This document shows positions 14,867-22,096 of a stretch of DNA of 31,312 nucleotides, piece after piece. Position 1 is the stretch's first letter; each line of letters starts with the position of its first letter. The stretch is from JBFGCT01 sp041581055 (GTDB lineage: Bacteria > Actinomycetota > Acidimicrobiia > Acidimicrobiales > Ilumatobacteraceae): assembly GCA_041581055.1 (NCBI GenBank), contig JBFGCT010000023.1:1-31312 (forward strand), given 5' to 3'. The notes below the pieces were generated by a model. It had not been told where the DNA came from and searched no databases. It saw only the letters and a list, made by a program, of their open reading frames with translations. The position numbers and the translations under genes are program-made.

Positions 14867-15847
14867 TCAACGCCTCCAAGGCGCCACCGGGCTCACCGCG
14901 CCCGGCCCGCCGGTGAGCACGTCGGCGCCGTCGTCGGTGACGAGGAGCGTGTGCTCGAACTGGGCGGTGCGCCTGCCGTCGGCGGTGACCGCGGTCCAGT
15001 CGTCGTCCCAGAGGCGGTAGTTGATCGTGCCGAGCGTGATCATCGGCTCGATGGTGAACGTCATCCCGGGCTCCATGACGACGCTCGCCCGGCTGTCGTA
15101 GTAGTGCAGCACCTGGACGTCGGTGTGGAACTGCTCGCCGATCCCGTGGCCGACGAACGCCCGGACCACCCCGTACTTGTGCCGCTTGGCGTGGGTCTCG
15201 ATCGCCCGCCCGATGTCGGAGAGCGGCCGGCCGGGCTTGACCGCCTCGATGCCGTGCCACATGCACTCCTCGGTGACCTCGACGAGCCGCCGGCTCTCGG
15301 GGTCGACATCGCCGACGAGGAAGGTGGCGTTGGTGTCGCCGTGCACGCCGCCGATCCAGCCCGTGACGTCGATGTTGCAGATGTCGCCGTTCTGCAACGC
15401 CCGGGAGTCGGGGATCCCGTGGCAGATCACCTCGTTGACCGACGTGCAGCACGCCTTCGGGTAGCCGTGGTAGTTGACCGTCGAGGGATACGCGCCGCGT
15501 GCGACGAACGCCTCGTGCACCGCGATGTCGATCTCCTCGGTGGTGACGCCGGGGGCGACGAGGTCGCCGGCCAGCCGGAGCACCTCGGCGGCGACCGCGC
15601 CGGAGCGCCGCATCCGCTCGATGACGTCGGGCGACTTGACCCGGCCCTCGTCCCAGGGCTCGTACTCGCCGGTGTCGGCGTAGGGCGGGCGGGCGATGTG
15701 GTCGGGAACCTCGCGCATCGGGCTGACCTCGCCCTGTACCACGCGTCCCTCGGCCTTGCGGTGACAGCGCTTGTACTTGCGGCCGCTGCCGCACCAGCAC
15801 GGATCGTTCGCTCTGGGCAGCGTCGAGGGGGCGGCCGTCACGGTCAT
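14867..15847 (-). CDS. map: Type I methionine aminopeptidase with N-terminal SEC-C motif
   Basis: Removes the initiator methionine from new proteins at the ribosome. The 326-residue protein begins with a SEC-C-like zinc motif (Cys17, Cys19, Cys28, His29 in DPCWCGSGRKYKRCHR), known to help such enzymes bind ribosomes. The catalytic domain has all five metal ligands: Asp160 (NIDVTGW), Asp171 (HGDTNAT), His234 (GHGIGEQFH), Glu267 (TIEPM) and Glu298 (FEHTLLV). The ATG at 15847 begins just before the SEC-C motif and has TATCCT ending 6 nt upstream, so it is probably leaderless. Longer in-frame readings upstream have no family similarity. Divergent from the S8 protease gene. Confidence 0.96.
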   Translation of the reverse strand: MTVTAAPSTLPRANDPCWCGSGRKYKRCHRKAEGRVVQGEVSPMREVPDHIARPPYADTGEYEPWDEGRVKSPDVIERMRRSGAVAAEVLRLAGDLVAPGVTTEEIDIAVHEAFVARGAYPSTVNYHGYPKACCTSVNEVICHGIPDSRALQNGDICNIDVTGWIGGVHGDTNATFLVGDVDPESRRLVEVTEECMWHGIEAVKPGRPLSDIGRAIETHAKRHKYGVVRAFVGHGIGEQFHTDVQVLHYYDSRASVVMEPGMTFTIEPMITLGTINYRLWDDDWTAVTADGRRTAQFEHTLLVTDDGADVLTGGPGAVSPVAPWRR

Positions 15848-15853
15848 CTCGAC

Positions 15854-15859
15854 AGGATA
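15854..15859 (-). promoter_or_regulatory. -10 box (TATCCT) for leaderless map
   Basis: TATCCT ends 6 nt before the ATG at 15847. No Shine-Dalgarno sequence precedes the ATG. Confidence 0.55.
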
Positions 15860-15984
15860 CGGCCAATTCCCGACCGCGCCGAACAGCAAGATTTCGTCAA
15901 GGTGCGGCGGTTTGCCCACGGCGAGCGGACAGTCGACCGCGGCGGGTAGCTGAGCCCGAGAATCTCTCCTGGGAGGACTGTGAA

Positions 15985-17565
15985 ATGAACGACGAGCGGC
16001 AGCCAAGGCGACCGAATCGAATCGCACGCATGTTGGGGGCCGTGGTCGCGACGACCCTCGCGGTGGCCGGCGCCTGGAGCCCGGTCCGCGCTGACGAGCA
16101 GGACGGGCCGTCGCTCGGCTCGATGTACTCCGTCGTCGACCAGATCGGGGCCCGCGCCCTGTGGGAGCAGGGCATCACCGGCGAGGGGGTCAATGTCGCC
16201 ATCATCGACACCGGGATGGCGCCGGTCGAGGCGTTGCTCGGGGCCGACAAGGTCGTCGCGATGGTCGACCTGTCGTTCGAGTCGACCGTTCCCGAGGCCG
16301 TCTACCTCGACACGTACGGCCACGGCACCCACATGGCCGGCATCATCGCCGGCCGCACGCCCGGCGCCGACCCGGCGCAGGCCGCGGATCACCCCGAGTG
16401 GTTCCTCGGCGTCGCTCCCGACGCCGGCATCGTGTCGGTCAAGGTCGGAGACAACAGTGGCGCGGTCGACATCTCGCAGGTGATCGCGGGTGTCGACTGG
16501 GTGACCGACCACGCCGACCAGTTGGACATCGGCGTGCTCAACCTGTCGTTCGCCAGCGGCTCGCTGTTGCCGTACCAGACCGACCCGCTGACCTACGCGG
16601 TCGAGCGGGCGTGGAACGCGGGGATCGTGGTCGTCGTCGCGGCCGGCAACGACGGGCGGCAGGAGAACGCGCTGGCGAGCCCGGCCAACGACCCGTACGT
16701 GATCGCCGTCGGCGCCGCCGAGGCGAAGGAGAACGGCAAGTTCAAGGTTCCGAGCTGGGCGACCAGCGGTGACGGGCTGCGCGATGCCGACGTCGCGGCG
16801 CCCGGCGCCCACATCGAGAGCCTTCGCGTGCCCGGCAGCCGGGCCGATCTCGAGCACCCGGAGGGGTACGTCGACGAGCAGTTGTTCCTCGGCAGCGGCT
16901 CGTCCCAGGCGGCGGCCGTGGTGTCGGGCGCGGCGGCCCTCATCCTCGACGCCCGCCCCGACCTCCAACCCGACGAGGTCAAGGCGCTGCTGATCGCCGA
17001 CGCGGTCGAGACGTCGCCGCCATTGCCGAGGTTCTCCGGCGCCGGCGTGATCCAGCTCGACCAGATGGCCGACCTCGCGGTCCCCGCCGGCTTCGCCCAG
17101 AGCCACCCGCCGTCCGATGGCTCCGGCCTGCTCGAGCTGGCGCGCGGCGACCGCCATGTCGCGGTCAACGGCGTGCCGATCGTCGGCGAGGTCACCGTGC
17201 TCGGCACGTCGTGGGCCGGCACGTCCTGGGCCGGCACGCGCTGGGTCGGAACCTCCTGGGCCGGCGTGTCGTGGGCCGGCGTGTCGTGGGCCGGCGTCTC
17301 GTGGGCCGGCGTGTCGTGGGCCGGGGCGGAATGGACGGGGGTCTCGTGGGCCGGCACGTCGTGGGCCGGCGTGTCCTGGGCGGGAACCTCCTGGGCCGGT
17401 GAGAACTGGACCGGCGCCTCGTGGAGCGGGGTGTCGTGGGCCGGCACGTCGTGGGCCGGAAGCACGTGGACCGGCGTGTCGTGGGCCGGCACGTCATGGG
17501 CCGGCACGTCGTGGGGCGGCGTGTCGTGGGCCGGCGTCTCCTGGGCCGTCGACTCCTGGAGCTGA
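15985..17565 (+). CDS. Secreted S8 (subtilisin-family) protease with Trp pentapeptide repeat tail
   Basis: Extracellular serine protease of 526 residues. A positively charged N-terminus (RQPRRPNRIAR) and hydrophobic stretch 17-31 form a signal peptide with a probable cut after VRA36. No clear propeptide separates it from the catalytic domain. The triad is Asp75 (AIIDTGM), His113 (GHGTHMAG) and Ser307 (GSGSSQAAA, in place of the usual GTSMAAP), with oxyanion Asn222 (AAGND). Residues 408-526 are 23 complete pentapeptides plus one partial, consensus (T/V)SWAG. GGGAGGA at 15971-15977 is a strong Shine-Dalgarno 7 nt before the ATG. The repeat tail may attach the enzyme to wall or surface or form a stacked beta structure; that is inference. 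A hairpin terminator follows. Confidence 0.93.
   Translation: MNDERQPRRPNRIARMLGAVVATTLAVAGAWSPVRADEQDGPSLGSMYSVVDQIGARALWEQGITGEGVNVAIIDTGMAPVEALLGADKVVAMVDLSFESTVPEAVYLDTYGHGTHMAGIIAGRTPGADPAQAADHPEWFLGVAPDAGIVSVKVGDNSGAVDISQVIAGVDWVTDHADQLDIGVLNLSFASGSLLPYQTDPLTYAVERAWNAGIVVVVAAGNDGRQENALASPANDPYVIAVGAAEAKENGKFKVPSWATSGDGLRDADVAAPGAHIESLRVPGSRADLEHPEGYVDEQLFLGSGSSQAAAVVSGAAALILDARPDLQPDEVKALLIADAVETSPPLPRFSGAGVIQLDQMADLAVPAGFAQSHPPSDGSGLLELARGDRHVAVNGVPIVGEVTVLGTSWAGTSWAGTRWVGTSWAGVSWAGVSWAGVSWAGVSWAGAEWTGVSWAGTSWAGVSWAGTSWAGENWTGASWSGVSWAGTSWAGSTWTGVSWAGTSWAGTSWGGVSWAGVSWAVDSWS
17206..17562 (+). repeat. 15-bp tandem repeat array encoding (T/V)SWAG pentapeptides
   Basis: About 24 units of 15 bp, each with an invariant tryptophan codon at the third residue. 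Most units read TSWAG or VSWAG; variants AEWTG, ENWTG and STWTG occur at units 9, 14 and 18. DNA identity between units is high (repeated tcgtgggccggc core), which favours expansion and contraction by slippage or recombination. Confidence 0.95.
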
Positions 17566-17607
17566 GCGGCCCGCGCCGAACGCGGCGTCGAGATCGTTCC
17601 CCCGAGC

Positions 17608-17633
17608 GGTCCGGCCGGCGGCCGGGCCGTTTC
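17608..17633 (+). terminator. Hairpin terminator after the S8 protease gene
   Basis: GGTCCGGCC (17608-17616) pairs with GGCCGGGCC (17620-17628) over 9 positions (one G-T pair) around a GGC loop, followed by GTTTC. It starts 42 bp after the protease stop codon and separates it from the cyclase gene. Confidence 0.5.
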
Positions 17634-17656
17634 GGCGGTCGAACACCTGTTCCAAA

Positions 17657-17674
17657 TGTCAAGATTGTGTCAAG
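17657..17674 (+). promoter_or_regulatory. Two TGTCAAG direct repeats before the GGDEF-EAL gene
   Basis: TGTCAAG occurs at 17657-17663 and 17668-17674, an 11-bp spacing that places both on the same face of the helix. The patch is richer in A and T than its surroundings and lies 75 bp before the start codon. It could be an operator or part of the promoter; no regulator is known. Confidence 0.3.
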
Positions 17675-17748
17675 AGGCGTGCCGAATGCCGTCGACGGCG
17701 GACCGTTGCGGGTCGACGCACTGCAAGCACCCGAGGAAGCGCCAGACT

Positions 17749-20310
17749 GTGACACGGACGTCGCAATTGCACGAGAGCGAATCGAGACCGCGTCGCGCGT
17801 TCACCGGGCCGGTCATCGACGCCCCGCTGCGCCATCCGACGGCCGCGGTGTTCGGCCTCGGGGTGCTGCTGGCGGCGACGACGCTGGCGCTCATCCACTT
17901 CGGCGTCGGGGCGGGGGCGCTCCGGCACGGCCACATGTGGATGGTGCCCTACCTCGCGGTCGGCTTCGCGCTCGCCGAGCGGTTCTCCTTCCATCTCGAG
18001 TTCCGCCGGGAGGCGGTCGCGTTCTCGCTGTCCGAGGTGCCGACGGCGATGGCGCTCGTCTTCCTCGACGTGCGGATCGCCCTGATCCTGCGGTTGCTCG
18101 GCAGCGTGACGATGATGACGTCGCTGCGCCGCCGCCAGTTCTACAAGCTGTTCTTCAACCTGTCCTTGTACGGGTGCGAGATCGCGCTGGCGTACGTCGT
18201 GCTGCACCTGATCGCCGGGCCGGCGGAGCAGAACGAGATCATCGTGCTGTTCGCCGTCGGCGTGGCCCTCGTGGTCGCGTCGTTCACCGGGATGCTGATC
18301 GTGTCGGTGGCGCTCTCGATGTACGAGGGCGGGCTGGCGGAGCGCATCGCCCTCGAGCTCCGCAGCTCGGGCTTCGTGCCACCGTTGAGTGCGCTGATCT
18401 CCTTCGCCTGCCTGGCGCCCGCGTTGGCCAGACCCGAACTCGCCCTGGTGACCGTGATCCCGATCGCCGCGGTCTGGTGGCTCCTCCAGCGCTACGGCAC
18501 CCTTGCCCAGCAGTTCCGCGATCTGAACGCGCTGCATCGGTTCTCCCACGCCATCGGGGGCACCCTCGTGCTCGACGAGATCGTCGAGATCGCGCTCGGG
18601 CGGGCGCGGATGCTCCTGCGCGCCGACACCGGGGGGCTGCTCGTCTTCTCCAGCGACGGCGCCGTCATCGCCGCGAGTCGCCACGGTCCGATCGACCGCT
18701 GGCTCCCGACCGAGCGGAACGACCCGGCGTGGGCCGAGGTGTTCGACGCGGCGTCGCCGGTGTGGCTGGCGTCGGGCGTCGGCGGACCGTGCGTCGCCGA
18801 CGGGCCAGCGGTCGGGCGGGCGCTGGCGATGCCGGTCGTCGACGGCGGTGAGTCGCTCGGGCTCCTGATCATGGCCGACCGGTCGGGCGTCGCCGACGCG
18901 TTCTTCGAGTCCGACGAGTCGAGCATCGAGTCGCTGGCGAGCCAGCTCGCGACGAGCGTCCGCAAGGCGATCCTGCACGCCGGCATGGAGCACGCCGCGC
19001 TGCACGACGCGCTCACCGGCGACTACAACCGGGTGGCCTTCGAGCGGCAGGTCAACGACGAGCTGGTCGGGTCGGACTGCACCGGCGGCGCGGTGCTGAT
19101 GCTCGACTTGGACAAGTTCAAGGAGGTCAACGACACGCTCGGGCACCACGTCGGCGATCGCGTGCTCGTCCAGTTCGCCCGCCGCGTCCGGGAGCTGCTC
19201 GGTCCCGACGACATCTTCTCCCGGTTCGGAGGCGACGAGTTCGCCCTGTTCGTGCGCCGCGCCGAGATCAGCGGCTTTCGGGCCCTCGCCGACGAGATCC
19301 TGACCGCGTCGTACGCCCCGCTGCACCTCGACGACCTCGACGTCGTCGTCACGACGAGCATCGGCATCGCCGCGGTGACCGACGACGACCGGGACGCCGC
19401 CGCCGTGCTCCGCCGCGCCGACATCGCGATGTACTCGGCGAAGAACGAGCACGCCGGGTTCGAGTTCTACCGCGAGGAGATCGACCGCCGAACCCCCGAG
19501 CGCCTCTCGCTCCTCGGCGATCTCCGCGACGCCATCGAGCTCGGCGATCTCGACGTCCACTATCAACCGAAGATCAACCTCGCCACCGAGGTGGTGACCG
19601 GCGCCGAGGCGCTCGTCCGGTGGCACCACCCGACCCGCGGCTGGGTCTCGCCCGACGACTTCATCGCCGTCGCCGAGGAGACCGGGCTGATCAAGCGGGT
19701 CACCGACCAGGTGTTGACCAAGGCGTTGCAGGCGGCGCGGTCCTGGCACGCGGCCGGCCACCTCCTGCGCGTCGCGGTCAACCTGTCCACGCACGACCTG
19801 CTCGACGAGCTCCTCGCCGAGCGGATCGCCCGCCTGCTCGAGCAGCACGGCATGGCCCCGTCGTTGCTGACCCTCGAGATCACCGAGTCGTCGCTGCTCG
19901 CCGACACCCCGCGCACGATGACGACGATCGAGCGGCTGCGCCGGCTCGGCGTCCAGCTCTCCCTGGACGACTTCGGCACCGGCTACTCCTCGCTCAGCTA
20001 TCTGCGCCGGCTGCCGGTCACGGAGTTGAAGGTCGACCGGAGCTTCGTGAGCAACCTGCTGCTCGACAAGCAGGACGAGGTGATCGTCCGTTCGACCATC
20101 GACCTCGGCCACAACCTCGGGTTGCAGGTCGTCGCCGAGGGCATCGAGAGCTCCCCGGTGCTCGATCGTCTCGCCGACCTCGGCTGCGACATCGGTCAGG
20201 GTTACTGCATCTCCCGCCCGCTCCCCTTCGAGCTGTTCGAGCGCTGGCTGACCACGACCGAATATCGGATCGGGGAGTTCCCGACCCCCGAGGCGAGCGT
20301 CGCGGTCTGA
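17749..20310 (+). CDS. Membrane GAF-GGDEF-EAL protein (cyclic di-GMP turnover)
   Basis: Bifunctional-type c-di-GMP enzyme of 853 residues. About seven hydrophobic segments fill residues 30-246, followed by a GAF-like sensor region (about 258-405). The GGDEF domain has LDLDKFKEVNDTLGH and an intact RFGGDEF at 492-498, so diguanylate cyclase activity is possible; the RxxD inhibitory site is not kept (GPDD at that position). The EAL domain has EAL at 620-622, LEITESSLL, DDFGTGYSSLSYL and VVAEGIE, all consistent with an active phosphodiesterase. The start is taken as GTG 17749, with GAGGAAG 9 nt upstream; an ATG at 17656 in the same frame would add 31 residues without membrane or domain character. 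It is convergent with holB, 12 bp apart. Confidence 0.93.
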   Translation: MTRTSQLHESESRPRRAFTGPVIDAPLRHPTAAVFGLGVLLAATTLALIHFGVGAGALRHGHMWMVPYLAVGFALAERFSFHLEFRREAVAFSLSEVPTAMALVFLDVRIALILRLLGSVTMMTSLRRRQFYKLFFNLSLYGCEIALAYVVLHLIAGPAEQNEIIVLFAVGVALVVASFTGMLIVSVALSMYEGGLAERIALELRSSGFVPPLSALISFACLAPALARPELALVTVIPIAAVWWLLQRYGTLAQQFRDLNALHRFSHAIGGTLVLDEIVEIALGRARMLLRADTGGLLVFSSDGAVIAASRHGPIDRWLPTERNDPAWAEVFDAASPVWLASGVGGPCVADGPAVGRALAMPVVDGGESLGLLIMADRSGVADAFFESDESSIESLASQLATSVRKAILHAGMEHAALHDALTGDYNRVAFERQVNDELVGSDCTGGAVLMLDLDKFKEVNDTLGHHVGDRVLVQFARRVRELLGPDDIFSRFGGDEFALFVRRAEISGFRALADEILTASYAPLHLDDLDVVVTTSIGIAAVTDDDRDAAAVLRRADIAMYSAKNEHAGFEFYREEIDRRTPERLSLLGDLRDAIELGDLDVHYQPKINLATEVVTGAEALVRWHHPTRGWVSPDDFIAVAEETGLIKRVTDQVLTKALQAARSWHAAGHLLRVAVNLSTHDLLDELLAERIARLLEQHGMAPSLLTLEITESSLLADTPRTMTTIERLRRLGVQLSLDDFGTGYSSLSYLRRLPVTELKVDRSFVSNLLLDKQDEVIVRSTIDLGHNLGLQVVAEGIESSPVLDRLADLGCDIGQGYCISRPLPFELFERWLTTTEYRIGEFPTPEASVAV

Positions 20311-20322
20311 TCCCGCCCGCGA

Positions 20323-21375
20323 TCACCCGAGCGCCGGCAGCGACCAGAGCAGCGACTCGAGCAGGAGCCGCTCGTTCGGGTTCCGCTCGAGCGACTCGAG
20401 CGCGCCGTGGATGCGGGCGACGGCGGCCGCTGTCCCCGCGGGGTCGCCCCGCTCGGCGACGACGTCGTCCCGATAGGTCGCGGCCAGCGTCGCCAGGCCG
20501 CTCCGCATCTCGTCGGTGCGGTGTCGGCGGAGCTCGCGCTTGTGGCGATCCTCGAGTTGCTTGCGCCCGCTTCCCCGCTCGCCGTGCGCCTTGATCCGCT
20601 CGTCGAGCTCGGCGGCCTCGAGCGCGTGACGCGCCGCCAGCGGCTCGGCCGCGTCCTCGATCAGCGAGAGCAAGGTCGCCGCGGTGCGCATCACGGAGTG
20701 CCCGGAGCCGTCGAGCTCGCGCGGCGCGTCGGCGAACGCGGCCCGCCGGGCGGCGAGGCCGGGGTCGGTGGCGAGCAGACGGGCGCGATCGAGGTCCCCG
20801 TGCGCCGCGCCGGCCGCCGCTGTGGCCTCGGCCGGGCCGATGCCCTCGGCGACCAGGCGGGCCGCGATCAGGTCCGGGGTGAGCGCGCGGAACTCGATCC
20901 GCACGCAGCGCGACGAGATCGTGGCGAGGTCGGCGGGCACGAAGTCGGTGAGGATCACGAAGACCGTCGAATCCGGCGGCTCTTCGATCGTCTTGAGCAT
21001 CAGCGCCGCGCCTTCGGGTCGCAGCAAGTGGAACTCGTCGAGGACGAGCACCTTGCGCGCCCCCTCGCTCGGCGCCAACGACGCGACGCGGACGATCTCG
21101 CGGGCCTGGTCGGCCGAGATCGCCGGCCCGCTGCGGCGGACCTCGCGGACGTCGGGGTGCTCGCCGCGCAGGATCAGGTCGGCGTCGCGCCGCCCCGTGC
21201 CCTCGTCGCCGGCGATGAGCAGCGCGGCGAACGCCCGCGCCGCCTGGAGCTTCGTCGAGCCGGTCGGGCCGTTGAAGAGGTAGGCGTGGACCGGGGCGGC
21301 GGCCGCGGCGCGCAGCTGGGCGACGGCGGTCGGCTGCCCGACCACTCCGTCCCACACCGTCGCCGACGCGGTCAA
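20323..21375 (-). CDS. holB: DNA polymerase III delta-prime subunit
   Basis: Clamp-loader subunit of the replicative polymerase. The 350-residue protein starts VWDGVVGQPTAVAQLRAAA and has a P-loop-like GPTGSTK, VLVLDEFHLLRPEGAALMLKTIEEPP and the ISSRC motif, all typical of the delta-prime/gamma family. The cysteines of the usual zinc module are absent in the corresponding segment (IAGDEGTGRRDADLILRGEHPDV has none), unlike the Escherichia coli protein. The start is a TTG at 21375 overlapping the tmk stop codon as TTGA; a GTG six codons later is an alternative. Third gene of the minus-strand topA-tmk-holB order, a usual actinobacterial arrangement. Confidence 0.9.
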   Translation of the reverse strand: MTASATVWDGVVGQPTAVAQLRAAAAAPVHAYLFNGPTGSTKLQAARAFAALLIAGDEGTGRRDADLILRGEHPDVREVRRSGPAISADQAREIVRVASLAPSEGARKVLVLDEFHLLRPEGAALMLKTIEEPPDSTVFVILTDFVPADLATISSRCVRIEFRALTPDLIAARLVAEGIGPAEATAAAGAAHGDLDRARLLATDPGLAARRAAFADAPRELDGSGHSVMRTAATLLSLIEDAAEPLAARHALEAAELDERIKAHGERGSGRKQLEDRHKRELRRHRTDEMRSGLATLAATYRDDVVAERGDPAGTAAAVARIHGALESLERNPNERLLLESLLWSLPALG

Positions 21376-21971
21376 ACGAGCCCCCGCTCGGAGAGCGTCA
21401 GGTAGATGTGCTCGGCGACCTGGTCGATCGTGCCGACCGCCTCGACGGTCACCCAGTGGTCGCGGTGCTCGGCGGCGAGCTGGCGGAAGCCGGCGATGAC
21501 CCGCTCGTGGAAGGCCCGTCCCGCCTCCTCGAACCGGTCGAGGTTCCGGCGGCTCATCCGCTCGGAGATGATCTCGTCGGGCGTGTCGAGGAACACGACG
21601 ACGTGCGGCCATAAGCCCTCGATGGCCCAGTCGTTGAGCGCGCGGATCCGATCGATGTCGAGTTCGCGCCCGTACCCGAGATGGGCGATCGAGGAGTAGA
21701 CCGAGCGGTCGCTGACGACCGACCGGCCGGCGTCGAGTGCCGGGCGGATCACCTCGGCCGTGTGCTGTGCCCGTTCGGCGGCCGTGACCAGCGCCTCGGC
21801 CCGCGGCACGAGCGCGTGGGTCGCGGTGTCGCGCATGAACGCGCCGAGATCGGTCCCGCCGGCGCCGCGCGTCAGGACGGCGCCGATCCGAGCTGCGAGC
21901 CGCCCGGACTGCGTCGACTTGCCGCTCCCCTCAGCGCCCTCGAAGGCGATGTACACCGGCCCGGTCGTCAT
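21372..21971 (-). CDS. tmk: Thymidylate kinase
   Basis: Phosphorylates dTMP to dTDP (EC 2.7.4.9). The 199-residue protein has the P-loop FEGAEGSGKST (10-20), DRSVYSSIAH with the DR motif, and a lid region with arginines (ERMSRRNLDRFE). The usual TREPGGT substrate motif reads TRGAGGTDLG: the glutamate and proline are replaced, yet the rest is intact. The ATG at 21971 has no clear Shine-Dalgarno; a TACGCT hexamer lies 9 nt upstream. It overlaps holB by 4 bp and lies 125 bp downstream of topA. Confidence 0.94.
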   Translation of the reverse strand: MTTGPVYIAFEGAEGSGKSTQSGRLAARIGAVLTRGAGGTDLGAFMRDTATHALVPRAEALVTAAERAQHTAEVIRPALDAGRSVVSDRSVYSSIAHLGYGRELDIDRIRALNDWAIEGLWPHVVVFLDTPDEIISERMSRRNLDRFEEAGRAFHERVIAGFRQLAAEHRDHWVTVEAVGTIDQVAEHIYLTLSERGLV

Positions 21972-22025
21972 CGGTCATCCAGCGTAACGACTGCGTCTGA
22001 CACCGATCGCGACGCCGCGCCGTGA

Positions 22026-22041
22026 CCGGCCGCGCGGCCGG
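22026..22041. terminator. 16-bp palindrome between topA and tmk
   Basis: CCGGCCGCGCGGCCGG is a perfect 16-bp palindrome in the 125-bp gap after topA. It can fold as a 6-bp stem with a 4-nt loop. Without a T-run it is a weak terminator candidate and may equally be a binding site or chance in GC-rich DNA. Confidence 0.3.
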
Positions 22042-22096
22042 CGCCGGTCGAGTCCGCGGACCGCGCGCACGCCGTGGAACCAGCGGTCGAGGGGCA

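Noticed and set aside
15848..16027. A 60-residue N-terminal extension of methionine aminopeptidase
   Set aside because: No family similarity, it runs into the S8 gene, and the TATCCT-N6-ATG start fits the SEC-C domain.
16593..17507. Minus-strand frame with a PAHDVPAHDTP repeat
   Set aside because: This is the antisense reading of the (T/V)SWAG array; the plus frame has the catalytic triad and a good ribosome-binding site.
17206..17562. Possible CRISPR array
   Set aside because: Units are 15 bp, contiguous and coding; there are no unique spacers.
17656..17748. Upstream ATG start for the GGDEF-EAL protein
   Set aside because: The extra 31 residues are Cys/Arg-rich and cover the TGTCAAG repeats; the GTG at 17749 has a proper GAGGAAG site.
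20306..20325. Inverted TGATC/GATCA around the two stop codons of the GGDEF-EAL and holB genes
   Set aside because: Convergent TGA stops are inverted by nature; only two extra bases pair, so a terminator is not supported. The same applies to TGAGC/GCTCA at 11995-12015.
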